From: Alphaproteobacteria bacterium
Lineage (GTDB): Bacteria > Pseudomonadota > Alphaproteobacteria > Rhodobacterales > Rhodobacteraceae
DNA: 64,000 nucleotides
NCBI GenBank assembly: GCA_030429105.1
Contig: JAUIDE010000007.1
Location: 1-64,000 of the forward strand
Direction of reading: 5' to 3'
A model generated the notes under the pieces. That model had not been told where the DNA came from. It saw nothing but the letters and a program-made list of their open reading frames with translations, and did no database searches. Numbering within the stretch: the stretch's first letter is position 1; each line of letters begins with the position of its first letter. Position numbers and translations under genes: made by a program. Below are positions 18,195-27,370 of this stretch, one piece after another.

Positions 18195-18959
18195 ATGAGC
18201 CGGAAGCCGCGCGTCGCCCTCTTCGTCACCTGCCTCGTGGACATGTTCCGGCCCTCGGTCGGATTCGCCTCCGTCGCGCTGCTGACCGAGGCGGGTTGCG
18301 AGGTGGAGGTTCCCCCGACGCAGACGTGCTGCGGCCAGCCGGCGTACAATTCAGGCGACCGGGAGACGGCGAAGCGGCTCGCCCGCTCCGTCATCGCCGC
18401 CTTCGAGGGCTACGATTACGTTGTCGGCCCTTCGGGGAGCTGTATGGGCACGCTGGTGAAGGATTATCCGGCGATGTTCGAGGGAGAGCCGGCCTGGGCC
18501 GCGCGCGCCCGCGCGCTCGCCGCGAAGAGCCATGAGATCACCTCGTTCCTCGTCGATGTGATGGGCTTCACGCCAACGGACATGAAGTTCGCGGGCTCCG
18601 TCACCTATCACGATTCCTGCTCCGGCCTCCGCGGGCTCGGCGTGCAGGCGCAGCCGCGGAAGCTACTCGGCGCGGTGGAGGGGCTGGCGCTGAAGGAGAT
18701 GAAGGATGCGGACGTCTGCTGCGGCTTCGGCGGCACGTTCTGCGTCAAGTATCCAGACATTTCCGCCAAGATGGCGGGGGACAAGACGGCGAACATCGCC
18801 GCGACCGGGGCGGGGACGATCCTCGCCGGCGATCTAGGCTGCCTGATGAACATGGCGGGCAAGCTGAGCCGGGAGGGCCGGCCGGTGAAGGCCCGCCATG
18901 TCGTCGAGGTGCTGGCGGGCATGGCGGACGGACCGGCGATCGGGGAGGCGAGAGAATGA
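18195..18959 (+). CDS. lutA: L-lactate utilization protein LutA ((Fe-S)-binding CCG-domain subunit)
   Basis: Subunit of the LutABC iron-sulfur L-lactate oxidation complex. The 254-residue protein carries two cysteine-rich CCG domains with TQTCCGQPAYN and ADVCCGFGGTFCVKYP, which bind a non-cubane iron-sulfur cluster in this family. The ATG at 18195 has an AAAGGAG ribosome-binding site. Its stop overlaps lutB by 4 bp, and lutB overlaps lutC, so the three form a tight operon. It is divergent from rnhB over 85 bp in which I see no clear operator or promoter. Confidence 0.93.
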   Translation: MSRKPRVALFVTCLVDMFRPSVGFASVALLTEAGCEVEVPPTQTCCGQPAYNSGDRETAKRLARSVIAAFEGYDYVVGPSGSCMGTLVKDYPAMFEGEPAWAARARALAAKSHEITSFLVDVMGFTPTDMKFAGSVTYHDSCSGLRGLGVQAQPRKLLGAVEGLALKEMKDADVCCGFGGTFCVKYPDISAKMAGDKTANIAATGAGTILAGDLGCLMNMAGKLSREGRPVKARHVVEVLAGMADGPAIGEARE

Positions 18960-20395
18960 CCGCGCACGAACCCACGAGCCGCCTCTTCAAGGAGAACGTG
19001 AAGGCGGCGATGGCCGACCCGAACCTCCAGAAGGCGATGAAGAACGCCGGGGAGGGCTTCGTCGGCAAGCGCCGCGCCGCCGCCGGCGGCGTGCCGGAAT
19101 TCGACCAGATTCGAGACGCGGCGCGGGACCTGAAGAACCATGTCCTCGGCCATCTAGACCTCTATCTCGCGCGCTACGAGGAGAAGGTCACGGCGGCGGG
19201 CGGGCATGTCCACTGGGCCGAGACGGCGGAGGACATGCGGCGGATCGTGCTCGACATCTGCCGCTCGGTCGACGCCAAGACGGTGAACAAGGGCAAGACG
19301 ATGATCTCCGAGGAGGCGGGGATCAACGGCTGGCTGGAGGAGAACGGGATCCGGCCGGTCGAGACCGACCTCGGCGAATACATCATCCAGCTCCGCGGCG
19401 AGGCCCCCTCCCACATCATCGCCCCGGCGATCCATGTCACCTCCGACGAGGTGGAGGCGCTGTTCCGGGAGCGGCATACGCATCTGCCGGCGGACCGGAA
19501 CCTTTCCGAGCTTTCCTCCATGCTCTCGGAGGCGCGGACGATCCTCCGCCAGAAATATTTCGAGGCGGAGGTGGGGATCACCGGCGCCAACATGCTGATC
19601 GCGGAAACGGGGCAAAGCATCATCGTCACCAACGAGGGCAACGGCGACCTCTCGCAATCGCTGCCGAAAGTGCACATCGTCCTCGCCTCGCTGGAGAAGA
19701 TCGTGCCGACGATGGAGGACGCTGCGACCGTCCTGCGCGTCCTCGCCCGGTCGGCGACCGGGCAGGACATGTCGGTCTACACCACGCTCTCCAGCGGTCC
19801 ACGCCGGGCGGAGGACCCGGACGGGCCGGAGCAATATCACGTCATCCTGCTCGACAACGGCCGCACGGAGATGGTCGGCACGGAGTTCCAGGAGATGCTG
19901 CGCTGCATCCGCTGCGGCGCCTGCATGAACCATTGCCCGGTCTATCAGGCGGTGGGCGGGCACGCCTATGGCTGGGTCTATCCCGGCCCGATGGGCGCGG
20001 TGCTGACGCCCTCGCTGATCGGCGTGGAGGAGGGGGGCATGCTGCCCAACGCCTCCACCTTCTGCGGGCGGTGCGAGGCGGTCTGCCCGATGCGCATCCC
20101 GCTGCCGAAGATGATGCGGCACTGGCGCGAGCGGGAGTTCGAGCGGAACCTCTCGCCCAAGGCGGCGCGATACGGGCTGAAGTTCTGGGCCGCCTTCGCG
20201 GAGCGGCCGGCGCTCTACCGGCTCGCGACGCGGGCGGCGATCTTCGCCCTGGGGCTCATGGGCCGCAAGCGCGGGCGCTTCGCGAAGCTGCCGCTCGCCG
20301 GGGGATGGACGGCGCAGCGGGATTTCCCGGCGCCGGAAGGGGGCACCTTCATGGCCGCCTGGGCGCGGGCGCAGAAGGTGAAGGGCGCACGATGA
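18956..20395 (+). CDS. lutB: L-lactate utilization iron-sulfur protein LutB
   Basis: A 479-residue subunit of the LutABC lactate-oxidising complex. It has an N-terminal LUD domain (about residues 60-300) followed by two [4Fe-4S] clusters: CIRCGACMNHCP (Cys317, Cys320, Cys323, Cys327) and CGRCEAVCP (Cys370, Cys373, Cys377). The C-terminal segment contains a hydrophobic stretch (AIFALGLMG). Start and stop both overlap the neighbouring lut genes by 4 bp, which suggests translational coupling and stoichiometric synthesis. Confidence 0.94.
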   Translation: MTAHEPTSRLFKENVKAAMADPNLQKAMKNAGEGFVGKRRAAAGGVPEFDQIRDAARDLKNHVLGHLDLYLARYEEKVTAAGGHVHWAETAEDMRRIVLDICRSVDAKTVNKGKTMISEEAGINGWLEENGIRPVETDLGEYIIQLRGEAPSHIIAPAIHVTSDEVEALFRERHTHLPADRNLSELSSMLSEARTILRQKYFEAEVGITGANMLIAETGQSIIVTNEGNGDLSQSLPKVHIVLASLEKIVPTMEDAATVLRVLARSATGQDMSVYTTLSSGPRRAEDPDGPEQYHVILLDNGRTEMVGTEFQEMLRCIRCGACMNHCPVYQAVGGHAYGWVYPGPMGAVLTPSLIGVEEGGMLPNASTFCGRCEAVCPMRIPLPKMMRHWREREFERNLSPKAARYGLKFWAAFAERPALYRLATRAAIFALGLMGRKRGRFAKLPLAGGWTAQRDFPAPEGGTFMAAWARAQKVKGAR

Positions 20396-21042
20396 GCGCG
20401 CGGGACCGGATCCTCGCCCGCCTCGCCTCCCGCCTCGCCACCGGGGCGGACCGGGAGGCGGCCGTCTCCGCCCGCCTCGCAGGGGAGCGGCCCGATACGC
20501 CGCGCCCGATGCAGAGCCGCACTACGCCGGAGGAGCGGGTGGAGGCCTTCATCGCCCGCGCCGTGAAGGCGGATGCGACGGCGAGCCTGATCGGCTCGAT
20601 GGCGGACCTCCCCGCCGCTCTGGCGGACGAGCTTCGCCGCCGCAATCTCGGCCCCTCCGTGCGCGCCGGATCGGACCCGGCGCTTGCCGCGCTCGACTGG
20701 GGCGGCGTGGAGGTCAGCCGCGGCGTCGGGCGGATCGAGGAGCCGGCGACGCTTTCCGTCGCGCCCTACGGGCTGGCGGAGACGGGTTCGCTCGCCTTCT
20801 GCTCCGGCCCGGAGAACCCGGTGACGCTGACCTTCCTCGGGGAGACGCATTTCGCCGTCGTGCGGGCGGGGGACATCCATGCCGGGTTCGAGGAGCTGTT
20901 CGCCGCGCACCGCGCCTCCGGGCGCGACCCGCGGACGCTGAACTTCGTGACCGGACCCTCACGTTCCGCCGACATCGGCCAAACGCTCCAGCTCGGCGCG
21001 CACGGGCCGGTGGCGCTGCACATCTTCGTGGTGGGAGAGTAG
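20392..21042 (+). CDS. lutC: L-lactate utilization protein LutC (LUD domain)
   Basis: A 216-residue LUD-domain protein, the third part of the LutABC system. Typical features are the long helical N-terminus (RDRILARLASRLA), the middle GVGRIEEPATLSVAPYGLAETGSLAF region and the ending TGPSRSADIGQTLQLGAHGPVALHIFVV (key motif TGPSRSADIxxxxxxGxHGP). The ATG at 20392 lies in an ATGA overlap with the lutB stop. It closes the lut operon; the next gene, lolA, starts 39 bp later and could be read through. Confidence 0.92.
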   Translation: MSARDRILARLASRLATGADREAAVSARLAGERPDTPRPMQSRTTPEERVEAFIARAVKADATASLIGSMADLPAALADELRRRNLGPSVRAGSDPALAALDWGGVEVSRGVGRIEEPATLSVAPYGLAETGSLAFCSGPENPVTLTFLGETHFAVVRAGDIHAGFEELFAAHRASGRDPRTLNFVTGPSRSADIGQTLQLGAHGPVALHIFVVGE

Positions 21043-21081
21043 GGCCTGTTTTTCGCCGCGATCGGGGCCTATATCGCCGAG

Positions 21082-21687
21082 ATGAACAGACGCGCCCTCC
21101 TCCTCTCCGCCCTCGCCCTTCTCGCCGCGCCTGCCGCCGCGCAGGATGCGCGGGAACTGGCGCGGATTTCCGCCTATCTCAACTCGGTCTCCACGCTCAC
21201 GGGCGATTTCGTGCAGATCGACCCGGACGGGATCCTCTCCGAAGGGCGGTTCCTGATGAGCCGGCCCGGGCGCATCCGCTTCGAATACAACGAGCCGAAC
21301 CCGGCGTTGGTGATTGCGGACGGAACCTGGGTTGGCGTCGTGGACAAGCGCTATGACAGCGTGGACCGTTATCCGCTTTCCGAGACGCCGCTGAACCTGA
21401 TCCTGAAGCGCGACGTCGATCTCGGCGCCGAGGGGGCTGTGGCGGGGATCGAGGTGGCGGACGGGCAGATGCGCGTCCGCGCGCTCGACCCGGATCATCC
21501 GGAGCGGGGCTCCATCACGATGATCTTCACGCAGAACCCGCTCGAGCTCCGGCAATGGATCATCGACGACGCGCAGGGCGGGGCGACGACGGTCGCGCTT
21601 TCGGACATGCGCTCGGGCGTCGAGATCGCGCCGAAGGAATTCGTGATCCCCGAGCGCTCGGCCGGTACGGGGCGGACGCTGCGCTGA
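21082..21687 (+). CDS. lolA: Outer-membrane lipoprotein carrier protein LolA family
   Basis: A 201-residue periplasmic protein with a cleavable signal peptide (MNRRALLLSALALLAAPAAAQ). The body matches LolA, the chaperone that carries lipoproteins from LolCDE to the outer membrane: LARISAYLNSVSTLTGDFVQIDPDG near the start, GRFLMSRPGRIRFEYNEPNP in the middle and TMIFTQNPLELRQWIIDDAQG later. It ends 3 bp before the convergent enoyl-CoA hydratase stop. Confidence 0.9.
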   Translation: MNRRALLLSALALLAAPAAAQDARELARISAYLNSVSTLTGDFVQIDPDGILSEGRFLMSRPGRIRFEYNEPNPALVIADGTWVGVVDKRYDSVDRYPLSETPLNLILKRDVDLGAEGAVAGIEVADGQMRVRALDPDHPERGSITMIFTQNPLELRQWIIDDAQGGATTVALSDMRSGVEIAPKEFVIPERSAGTGRTLR

Positions 21688-21690
21688 GTT

Positions 21691-22443
21691 TCAGCGCCCG
21701 CGGAAGACCGGCTTCCGCTTCTCCCGCATGGCGGCGAGGCCCTCCCTGAGATCCTCCGAGCGCCAGCAGGCGGCGATCCGCGCTGCGGCGTCGGGCCGGC
21801 GGCCCGCGCCGATCTCCGCCAGCGTCGCCTTCATCCCGTCTACCGCCAGCGGCGCGCCGGCGCGGATGTCGGCGAGGAGGGCGGATAGCGCCGCGTCGAG
21901 CGCCCCGGGTTCCGCCAGACGGTCGAAATAGCCGCAGGCGAGGAGCGCGGCCTCGTCCATCGTCTCGGCGAGGAGATAGATTCGCTTGGCGGCCTGCAAG
22001 CCGAGGCGCGCGGCGGCGCGGGCGAGGCCCTCCGCCTCGTAGTGGATGCCGATGCGGGCCGCCGGCACGGCGAGATCGACCCCGCGTGCGCCGACGCGGA
22101 AATCGCAGGCGAGGGTCAGCTCCGCCGCGCCGCCCCTGACCTTGCCGGAGATGCGCGCCACGGTCGGCCGCGGGAAGGTTTCGAGCTTGTCGGCGAGGGC
22201 GGTGAGCGGGTTCTCGTCCCACGCCCCGTCCCCTGACACGTCGGAGAGATCGACGCCGCCGGAAAAGACGCGGTCGCCGGAGGCCGCGAGCACGAGCGCG
22301 CGGAGGCCGGGGCGGGCCGCCGCCTCGTCCAGCATCGCCGACATCGCGCCCAGATCGGCGATGGCGAGGGCGTTCCGTTTTTCGGGGTTGTCGATCAGGA
22401 TCGTCGCCACGTCCTCGGCGAAGGTCAGCGTCAGCGCGGGCAT
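21691..22443 (-). CDS. Enoyl-CoA hydratase/isomerase family protein
   Basis: A 250-residue crotonase-fold protein. The oxyanion-hole and CoA-binding regions FSGGVDLSDV and GKVRGGAAELTLACDFRVGA are clear, while the second catalytic glutamate of classical hydratases is not evident in the RIGIHYEAEG region. The exact reaction is therefore open. The ATG at 22443 was chosen because the protein then begins at MPALTLTFAEDVATILIDNPEKRNAL; a longer frame upstream lies inside xthA. It follows xthA with a 4-bp gap and the same orientation. Confidence 0.85.
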   Translation of the reverse strand: MPALTLTFAEDVATILIDNPEKRNALAIADLGAMSAMLDEAAARPGLRALVLAASGDRVFSGGVDLSDVSGDGAWDENPLTALADKLETFPRPTVARISGKVRGGAAELTLACDFRVGARGVDLAVPAARIGIHYEAEGLARAAARLGLQAAKRIYLLAETMDEAALLACGYFDRLAEPGALDAALSALLADIRAGAPLAVDGMKATLAEIGAGRRPDAAARIAACWRSEDLREGLAAMREKRKPVFRGR

Positions 22444-22447
22444 CGGA

Positions 22448-23239
22448 TCAGACCTCGAACGTGGCGAAGACGGGCGCATGGTCCGAGGGCTGCTCCCAGC
22501 CCCGCGCCGCGCGGAGGATGCGGGAGCCGCCCTGCCCTCGCGCCGGGGCGACGTCCGCCGTCGCCCAGACATGATCGAGCCTTCGCCCCTTGTCCGCCCC
22601 GTCCCAGTCCGGCGAGCGGTAGGACCACCAGGAATAGACGAGCCCCTCCGGCATGTCGTTCCGCGTAACGTCCTCCCAGCCGCCGGCGGCGCGCGCCGCC
22701 TCGAACGCATCGACCTCGACCGGCGTGTGGCTCACCACCTTCAGGAGTTGCTTGTGGGACCAAACGTCATCCTCCCGCGGGGCGATGTTGAGATCCCCGA
22801 CGAGGATCGCGGGGCCGCGCCGCTTCTCGCCCCAGCGGGCGACATCCTCCACGAAGCGGAGCTTGTGGGCGAACTTCTCGTTCGCCTCCGGGTCCGGCAC
22901 GTCGCCGCCTGCCGGGAGGTAGACGTTGTGAATCTCGACGCCGGATTTCGTGCGCCCGGCGACATGGCGCGCGTCGCCCTTTCCGCCGAAATCCTCGTGC
23001 GCGACCGGATCGAGCGGGATGCGCGAGAGGATCATCACGCCGTTGTAGCCCTTGTCGCCGCGAGCGAGGACATGGGTGTAGCCGAGGCCGGCGAAGCCTT
23101 CGAGCGGGAGTTTCTCCACCGGGCTCTTCGTCTCCTGCAGGCAAAGCACGTCCGGCGCCTCCTCCTGCAGCAGGCGTAGGACGAGCGGCTCCCGCAGGCG
23201 AACGGAATTGATGTTCCAGGTGCAGATCGTGACAGGCAT
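22448..23239 (-). CDS. xthA: Exodeoxyribonuclease III
   Basis: AP endonuclease and 3'-5' exonuclease of base-excision repair. The 263-residue protein has the family's active-site stations: WNINSVR with the first metal-binding Asn, LQETK with the metal-binding Glu, GDLNIAPREDD with catalytic Asp and Asn, and the terminal PSDHAPVFATFEV with the catalytic Asp-His pair. The ATG at 23239 has a GGGAG ribosome-binding site and starts the conserved MPVTICTWN; an in-frame upstream extension is not needed. Confidence 0.95.
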   Translation of the reverse strand: MPVTICTWNINSVRLREPLVLRLLQEEAPDVLCLQETKSPVEKLPLEGFAGLGYTHVLARGDKGYNGVMILSRIPLDPVAHEDFGGKGDARHVAGRTKSGVEIHNVYLPAGGDVPDPEANEKFAHKLRFVEDVARWGEKRRGPAILVGDLNIAPREDDVWSHKQLLKVVSHTPVEVDAFEAARAAGGWEDVTRNDMPEGLVYSWWSYRSPDWDGADKGRRLDHVWATADVAPARGQGGSRILRAARGWEQPSDHAPVFATFEV

Positions 23240-23343
23240 CGGCGCTCCCTTCCTCGGCGAGGCGACCATGGCGGGGCCGACGGGGAATGCCAAGAGCCGC
23301 CGGCGCGCTATCCTCCCTGTCAGGCTGACAAGAGGAGAGACCG

Positions 23344-24057
23344 ATGAGACGCGCCCTCGCCATCCCCGCCCTGTTCCTCCTCGCCGGCGCCGCCGCCGCG
23401 GAGGAGGTCGATCTCGAACTCGCGCTGCTGGCGGATGCGACCGGCTCCATCGACATGGACGAGATCATGTTCCAGCGGCGCGGCTACGCCGAGGCGATCA
23501 CCAGCCCCGAGGTGCTCTCCGCCATAGGCTCCGGCCTCCTCGGCCGCATCGCCGTCACCTATGTCGAATGGGCCGATGCGGGAAGCCAGCAGGTTGTCGT
23601 CGGGTGGACGATGATCGGGACGGCGGAGGAGGCCGATGCCTTCGCCGCGCGCCTGATGGCCGAGCCGCGGCTCGCCTTCGGGCGGAATGCGATCGGCGCG
23701 GCGCTCCTCTTCGGCAAGCGGACGATCGAGGAGAACGAATACGAGGGGCTCCGCCGCGTCATCGACCTGTCCGCGGACAGCGCGAACAACTGGAGCGGGC
23801 CCGGGATCGAGGAGGCGCGGGACGAGGTCGTGGCCGCGGGAATCACGATCAACGGGCTCGCCGTTCTCTGCCGCATCTGTTCCGGCCGGCCCGTCGACTA
23901 CGATCTCGAGCGCGCCTTCGCCGAGCGGATCGTAGGCGGCCCGGGCGCCTTCGTGGTGACGGCGGACGGGGACCGCGCCTTCGCGGAGGCGGTGCGGCGG
24001 AAGCTGATCCTGGAGATTGCGGGAAGCTCTCCCGAAACGCAGCTTGCGGCGCGCTGA
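23344..24057 (+). CDS. DUF1194 domain-containing exported protein
   Basis: A 237-residue protein with an N-terminal signal peptide (cleavage near AAAA-EEVDLE). The DUF1194 core has VWA-like features: LALLADATGSIDMDE, which resembles a DxSxS metal-ion site with changes, and the later DLSADSANNWSG and AGITINGLAVL. Function of the family is unknown; a periplasmic binding role is possible. A GAGGAGA ribosome-binding site precedes the ATG. It is followed directly by a strong terminator. Confidence 0.8.
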   Translation: MRRALAIPALFLLAGAAAAEEVDLELALLADATGSIDMDEIMFQRRGYAEAITSPEVLSAIGSGLLGRIAVTYVEWADAGSQQVVVGWTMIGTAEEADAFAARLMAEPRLAFGRNAIGAALLFGKRTIEENEYEGLRRVIDLSADSANNWSGPGIEEARDEVVAAGITINGLAVLCRICSGRPVDYDLERAFAERIVGGPGAFVVTADGDRAFAEAVRRKLILEIAGSSPETQLAAR

Positions 24058-24064
24058 AAAAGAA

Positions 24065-24105
24065 AGCGCCCGGCGAGAGGGGGGCCGCCGGGCGCTCGCC
24101 TTTTT
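24065..24105 (+). terminator. Bidirectional intrinsic terminator between the DUF1194 gene and cenR
   Basis: An 11-bp GC stem (24065-24075 with 24086-24096) is followed by TCGCCTTTTT. The A-rich bases before the stem give a T-tract on the other strand too, so it can also end transcripts from the convergent cenR gene. The rest of 24106-24241 shows no gene. Confidence 0.85.
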
Positions 24106-24241
24106 CAAGGCTTCCGGCGCCGAGGGTTCAGGCCGGATGGCGGGCGGCTCGGTTCAATCCGTCCGCCCTCCTGTTCCATGAAGTGGTGAGGGGCGGCCCG
24201 GCCCGCAAGCCCCCTGCAAGCCCCGGGCGCTCACGCTTTCG

Positions 24242-24928
24242 TCACGAGGAAAGGCGGTATCCGCCGCTCTCCGTCACGAGGAGGCGCGCGGCGGAGGGGT
24301 CGGGCTCGATCTTCTGGCGCAGGCGGTAGATGTGCGTCTCCAGCGTGTGCGTCGTCACGCCGGCATTATAGCCCCAGACCTCGTGCAGCAGAACATCCCG
24401 CGCCACCACCTGATCGGAGGCGCGGTAGAGGAACTTGAGGATGTTCGTCTCCTTCTCCGTCAGGCGGATCTTCTTGCCGTCCTCGTCCGTCAGCATCTTG
24501 ACCGCCGGGCGGAAGGTGTAGGGCCCGATGGTGAAGACCGCGTCCTCCGACTGTTCGTGCTGGCGAAGCTGCGCCCGGATGCGGGCGAGGAGGACGGGGA
24601 ACTTGAAGGGCTTGGTGATGTAATCGTTCGCCCCGGCGTCGAGCCCGAGGATCGTGTCGCTGTCGCTGTCATGGCCCGTCAGGATGATGATCGGGGAGCG
24701 GACGCCGCCCTTCCGCATCAGGCGGCAGACTTCCCGCCCGTCCATGTCCGGCAGGCCGACATCGAGGATCACGAGGTCGTGGAGCTGGCCCTTGGCGCGG
24801 GAGATGCCGTGGGCGCCCGTCTCCGCCTCGAACACGTCGAATTCCTCGGTGAGCACGAGCTGATCCGCCAGCGCCTCCCTGAGGTCGGGGTCGTCGTCGA
24901 CAAGGAGGATCTTCTTCAGCGCTGTCAT
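24242..24928 (-). CDS. cenR: OmpR/PhoB-family response regulator, CenR-like
   Basis: A 228-residue response regulator with an N-terminal receiver domain (acidic VDDDPD, phospho-acceptor Asp in LVILDVGLPDMDG, and TGHDSD and ITKPFKFPVLLARIRAQLRQ) and a C-terminal winged helix (RLTEKETNILKFLYRA, GYNAGVTTHTLETHIYRLRQK). The whole sequence matches, as I recall it, the CenR regulator of cell-envelope homeostasis in Rhodobacterales. Its partner kinase CenK is not adjacent, as is usual for this regulator. A GAATC methylation site (24960-24964) lies 32 bp upstream of the start. The divergent gap to ribA (24929-25089) shows no further feature I can support. Confidence 0.85.
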   Translation of the reverse strand: MTALKKILLVDDDPDLREALADQLVLTEEFDVFEAETGAHGISRAKGQLHDLVILDVGLPDMDGREVCRLMRKGGVRSPIIILTGHDSDSDTILGLDAGANDYITKPFKFPVLLARIRAQLRQHEQSEDAVFTIGPYTFRPAVKMLTDEDGKKIRLTEKETNILKFLYRASDQVVARDVLLHEVWGYNAGVTTHTLETHIYRLRQKIEPDPSAARLLVTESGGYRLSS

Positions 24929-25089
24929 GACGCGTCTTCCCTTGTGGCGCCTCTCCCTTGAATCGGGGAAGCGGAGCGCTTCTTCAAGTCCGGCGCGTAG
25001 ATATCACGCAGGTGTGGCCTGCGGCGAGCCATTGTGTCATCGCGCCCCCGCCATGATATAGGACCGGGGCGCAGAGGAGCGAACCCGCA

Positions 25090-26181
25090 ATGAAGATGCT
25101 GTCCGCCGAAGAGATTGTCGCCCGCGCGCGCGGCGACCTGAGACTTGGCGCGCCGGTGGTAGTTATCGACGGCGAGTCGGCGGCGGCGGTCGTCGCGGCG
25201 GAGGCGTTGCGGGCGGAGCGGCTGGCGGACATGCGGGCGCTCGGGCCGCTCGACCTGGCGGTGACGCGGCGGCGGGCGGAGATCCTGAAGGCGCGCGCCT
25301 ATGACGGGGACATGGCGCGGATCGCCCTGCCTGAATCCTTCGGATTGCGGGAAATCCTCGCCGCGGCGGACCCGGCGCTCGCGCTCTCCGCGCCGATGGC
25401 CGGGCCCTTCATCGCCCGGCGCGAGGGCGGGGCGGCGGCGCAGCGGATGGCGCTGAAGCTCGCGAAATCCGCGCGGCTCTTGCCCGCAATCGTGGCCGCG
25501 CCGATGGCGGCGGAGGCGGCGCGGCGGCTCGCGGCGGAGGCGGGGCTCACCATCGTCGAGGCGGCGATGATGGCGCCGGCGGAGGCGGCGGGGATCGACC
25601 TTTCCCTCGTTTCAGCGGCGCGGGTTCCTCTTTCCTACGCCGAGGACGCGCGCGTGCTCGTCTGGCGCCCGGCGAGCGGGGAGGAGGAGCATTACGCGAT
25701 CGAGATCGGCGCGCCGGACCGGGCGAAGCCGGTTCTGGCCCGGCTTCATTCGGCCTGTTTCACCGGGGACCTGATCGGTTCGCTCAAATGCGATTGCGGG
25801 CCGCAGCTCCGCGCCGCGCTCACGCAGATCGGGGCGGAGGGCGCGGGCGTGCTGCTCTACCTCAACCAGGAGGGACGGGGCATCGGCCTCGCCAACAAGA
25901 TGCGCGCCTATTTCCTGCAGGATGAGGGCTTCGACACGGTGGAGGCGAACCACCGGCTCGGCTTCGAGGATGACGAGCGGGATTTCCGGCTGGGCACGGA
26001 GATATTGAAGCGGATGGGCTTTTCCGGCGTCCGGCTGATGACGAACAATCCCGGCAAGGTCGCGGCGATGGAAGCGGCGGGGCTCGCCGTGGCGGAGCGC
26101 GTGCCGCTGATCGTCGGCCATACGGCGCATAATGTCGAATATCTCGCGACGAAGGCGCGCAAGAGCGGCCATCTGCTGTGA
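25090..26181 (+). CDS. ribA: GTP cyclohydrolase II
   Basis: Converts GTP to the 2,5-diamino-6-ribosylamino-pyrimidinone phosphate in the first step of riboflavin synthesis. The 363-residue protein has a C-terminal GCHII domain with the zinc ligands Cys223, Cys234 and Cys236 (SACFTGDLIGSLKCDCG), the NQEGRGIGLANKMRAY segment and the MTNNPGK loop. About 190 N-terminal residues form an extra domain, common in alphaproteobacterial RibA, that lacks the catalytic motifs of DHBP synthase. No FMN riboswitch is apparent upstream. Its stop overlaps the next gene. Confidence 0.94.
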   Translation: MKMLSAEEIVARARGDLRLGAPVVVIDGESAAAVVAAEALRAERLADMRALGPLDLAVTRRRAEILKARAYDGDMARIALPESFGLREILAAADPALALSAPMAGPFIARREGGAAAQRMALKLAKSARLLPAIVAAPMAAEAARRLAAEAGLTIVEAAMMAPAEAAGIDLSLVSAARVPLSYAEDARVLVWRPASGEEEHYAIEIGAPDRAKPVLARLHSACFTGDLIGSLKCDCGPQLRAALTQIGAEGAGVLLYLNQEGRGIGLANKMRAYFLQDEGFDTVEANHRLGFEDDERDFRLGTEILKRMGFSGVRLMTNNPGKVAAMEAAGLAVAERVPLIVGHTAHNVEYLATKARKSGHLL

Positions 26182-26684
26182 GGCCCGGCCCGGGCGACCT
26201 TGTGGTCGGCCGCTGGGGCGCGCGGTTCATGGGGCGGACATTCCCGGTCTCGCTGGGACGCGCCGGCGTGACGGATGCGAAGCGGGAGGGGGACGGGGCG
26301 ACGCCGGCGGGCGCCCATAGCATCGTCGGCGGCATGTGGCGGGCGGACCGGATGCGCCGGCCTGCCGGCGCGCCGCTGCTGGCGGCGGGGCCGCGGGACA
26401 TCTGGTCCGACGATCCGGCGGACGAGGCCTATAACCGGCTTTCGCGGCGGGGTGCGGCTGGTTTCCGCCATGAGCGGATGCGGCGGGGAGACGGGCTTTA
26501 TGACCTTGTGCTCTTCACCGACTGGAACGCGGACGGGCGGCCGGGCGGCGGCTCCGCGATCTTCGTCCATTGCTGGCGGGGTCCGAGGCGGCCCACGGCG
26601 GGCTGCGTGGCCTTCCGCCGGGCGGACCTCCTGTGGATCTGGGCGCGCTGGGGGCGGCGGAGCCGGGTGATCGTTCAGGCCTGA
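26178..26684 (+). CDS. YkuD-type L,D-transpeptidase-fold protein
   Basis: A 168-residue protein with the L,D-transpeptidase catalytic pattern in SAIFVHCWRGPRRPTAGCVAF: His131 and Cys143 with the TAGCV motif. It begins VVGRWGARFMGRTFPVSLGRAGV and has KREGDGATPAG, typical of the short YkuD family. No signal peptide or membrane segment is evident, so whether it acts on peptidoglycan is uncertain. The start is a GTG within the GTGA overlap with the ribA stop; the 3' end overlaps the convergent yggS-like gene by 10 bp. Confidence 0.8.
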   Translation: MRPGPGDLVVGRWGARFMGRTFPVSLGRAGVTDAKREGDGATPAGAHSIVGGMWRADRMRRPAGAPLLAAGPRDIWSDDPADEAYNRLSRRGAAGFRHERMRRGDGLYDLVLFTDWNADGRPGGGSAIFVHCWRGPRRPTAGCVAFRRADLLWIWARWGRRSRVIVQA

Positions 26685-27343
26685 GCGCTCAGCGGGGGGG
26701 CGCGTTCGCCGAAGATCGCGGAGCCGACGCGCACGACCGTCGCGCCGAGGCGCACGGCGGTCTCGTAATCCGCGCTCATGCCCATCGACAGCTCCGCGAG
26801 CCCGTTCCGCTCCGCGATCTTCGCGAGGAGCGCGAAATGCAGCGCGGGCTCCTCATCCACCGGGGGGATGACCATGAGGCCGGCGACGGGAAGGTCCATC
26901 GCCCGGCATTTCGCGATGAAGGCGTCCGCCTCCCCCGGCGCGATTCCGGCCTTCTGCGGCTCCTCACCGGTGTTCACCTGGATGAAGAGCTGCGGGCAGG
27001 CGCCGCGGGCCTGAACCGCGGACGCCAGCTTCTCGGCCAGCGCAAGTCTGTCCAGCGACTGGATCGCGTCGAAAAGCTCCAGCGCAGGCTTGATCTTGTT
27101 GGTCTGGAGCGGGCCGAGGAGATGCAGCTCGACGCCGGGAAAGCGTTCGCGCAGGGCCGGCCACTTGCCCGCCGCCTCCTGCACCCGGTTCTCCCCGAAG
27201 AGGCGATGGCTGGCTTCGAGCACCGCCTCCACCCGGTCCAGCGGCTGGACCTTGGAGACGGCGACGAGGCGCGCGGCGTCTTTGGGACGGCCCGCCTCGG
27301 CGAGTGCGGCGTCTATGCGGGACTGGACTTCGGAGAGACTCAT
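26675..27343 (-). CDS. YggS-family pyridoxal-phosphate homeostasis protein
   Basis: A 222-residue single-domain PLP-binding protein of the YggS/PROSC family, which buffers PLP and affects amino-acid balance without a known catalytic reaction. The PLP lysine is Lys31 in VAVSKVQP; GENRVQEA, HLLGPLQTNK, VNTGEEPQKAG, MSMGMSADYETAVRLGATVVRVGSAIFG (key residues SMGMSADY and RVGSAIFG) are all present. It is convergent with the YkuD gene. Confidence 0.93.
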   Translation of the reverse strand: MSLSEVQSRIDAALAEAGRPKDAARLVAVSKVQPLDRVEAVLEASHRLFGENRVQEAAGKWPALRERFPGVELHLLGPLQTNKIKPALELFDAIQSLDRLALAEKLASAVQARGACPQLFIQVNTGEEPQKAGIAPGEADAFIAKCRAMDLPVAGLMVIPPVDEEPALHFALLAKIAERNGLAELSMGMSADYETAVRLGATVVRVGSAIFGERAPPLSAQA

Positions 27344-27370
27344 GCCTCCGAGCCTAGGGCGGCGGCGGGA

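Noticed and set aside
24929-25089. Possible FMN riboswitch upstream of ribA
   Set aside because: The 161-bp gap shows none of the conserved RFN-element helices, and part of it belongs to the cenR upstream region.
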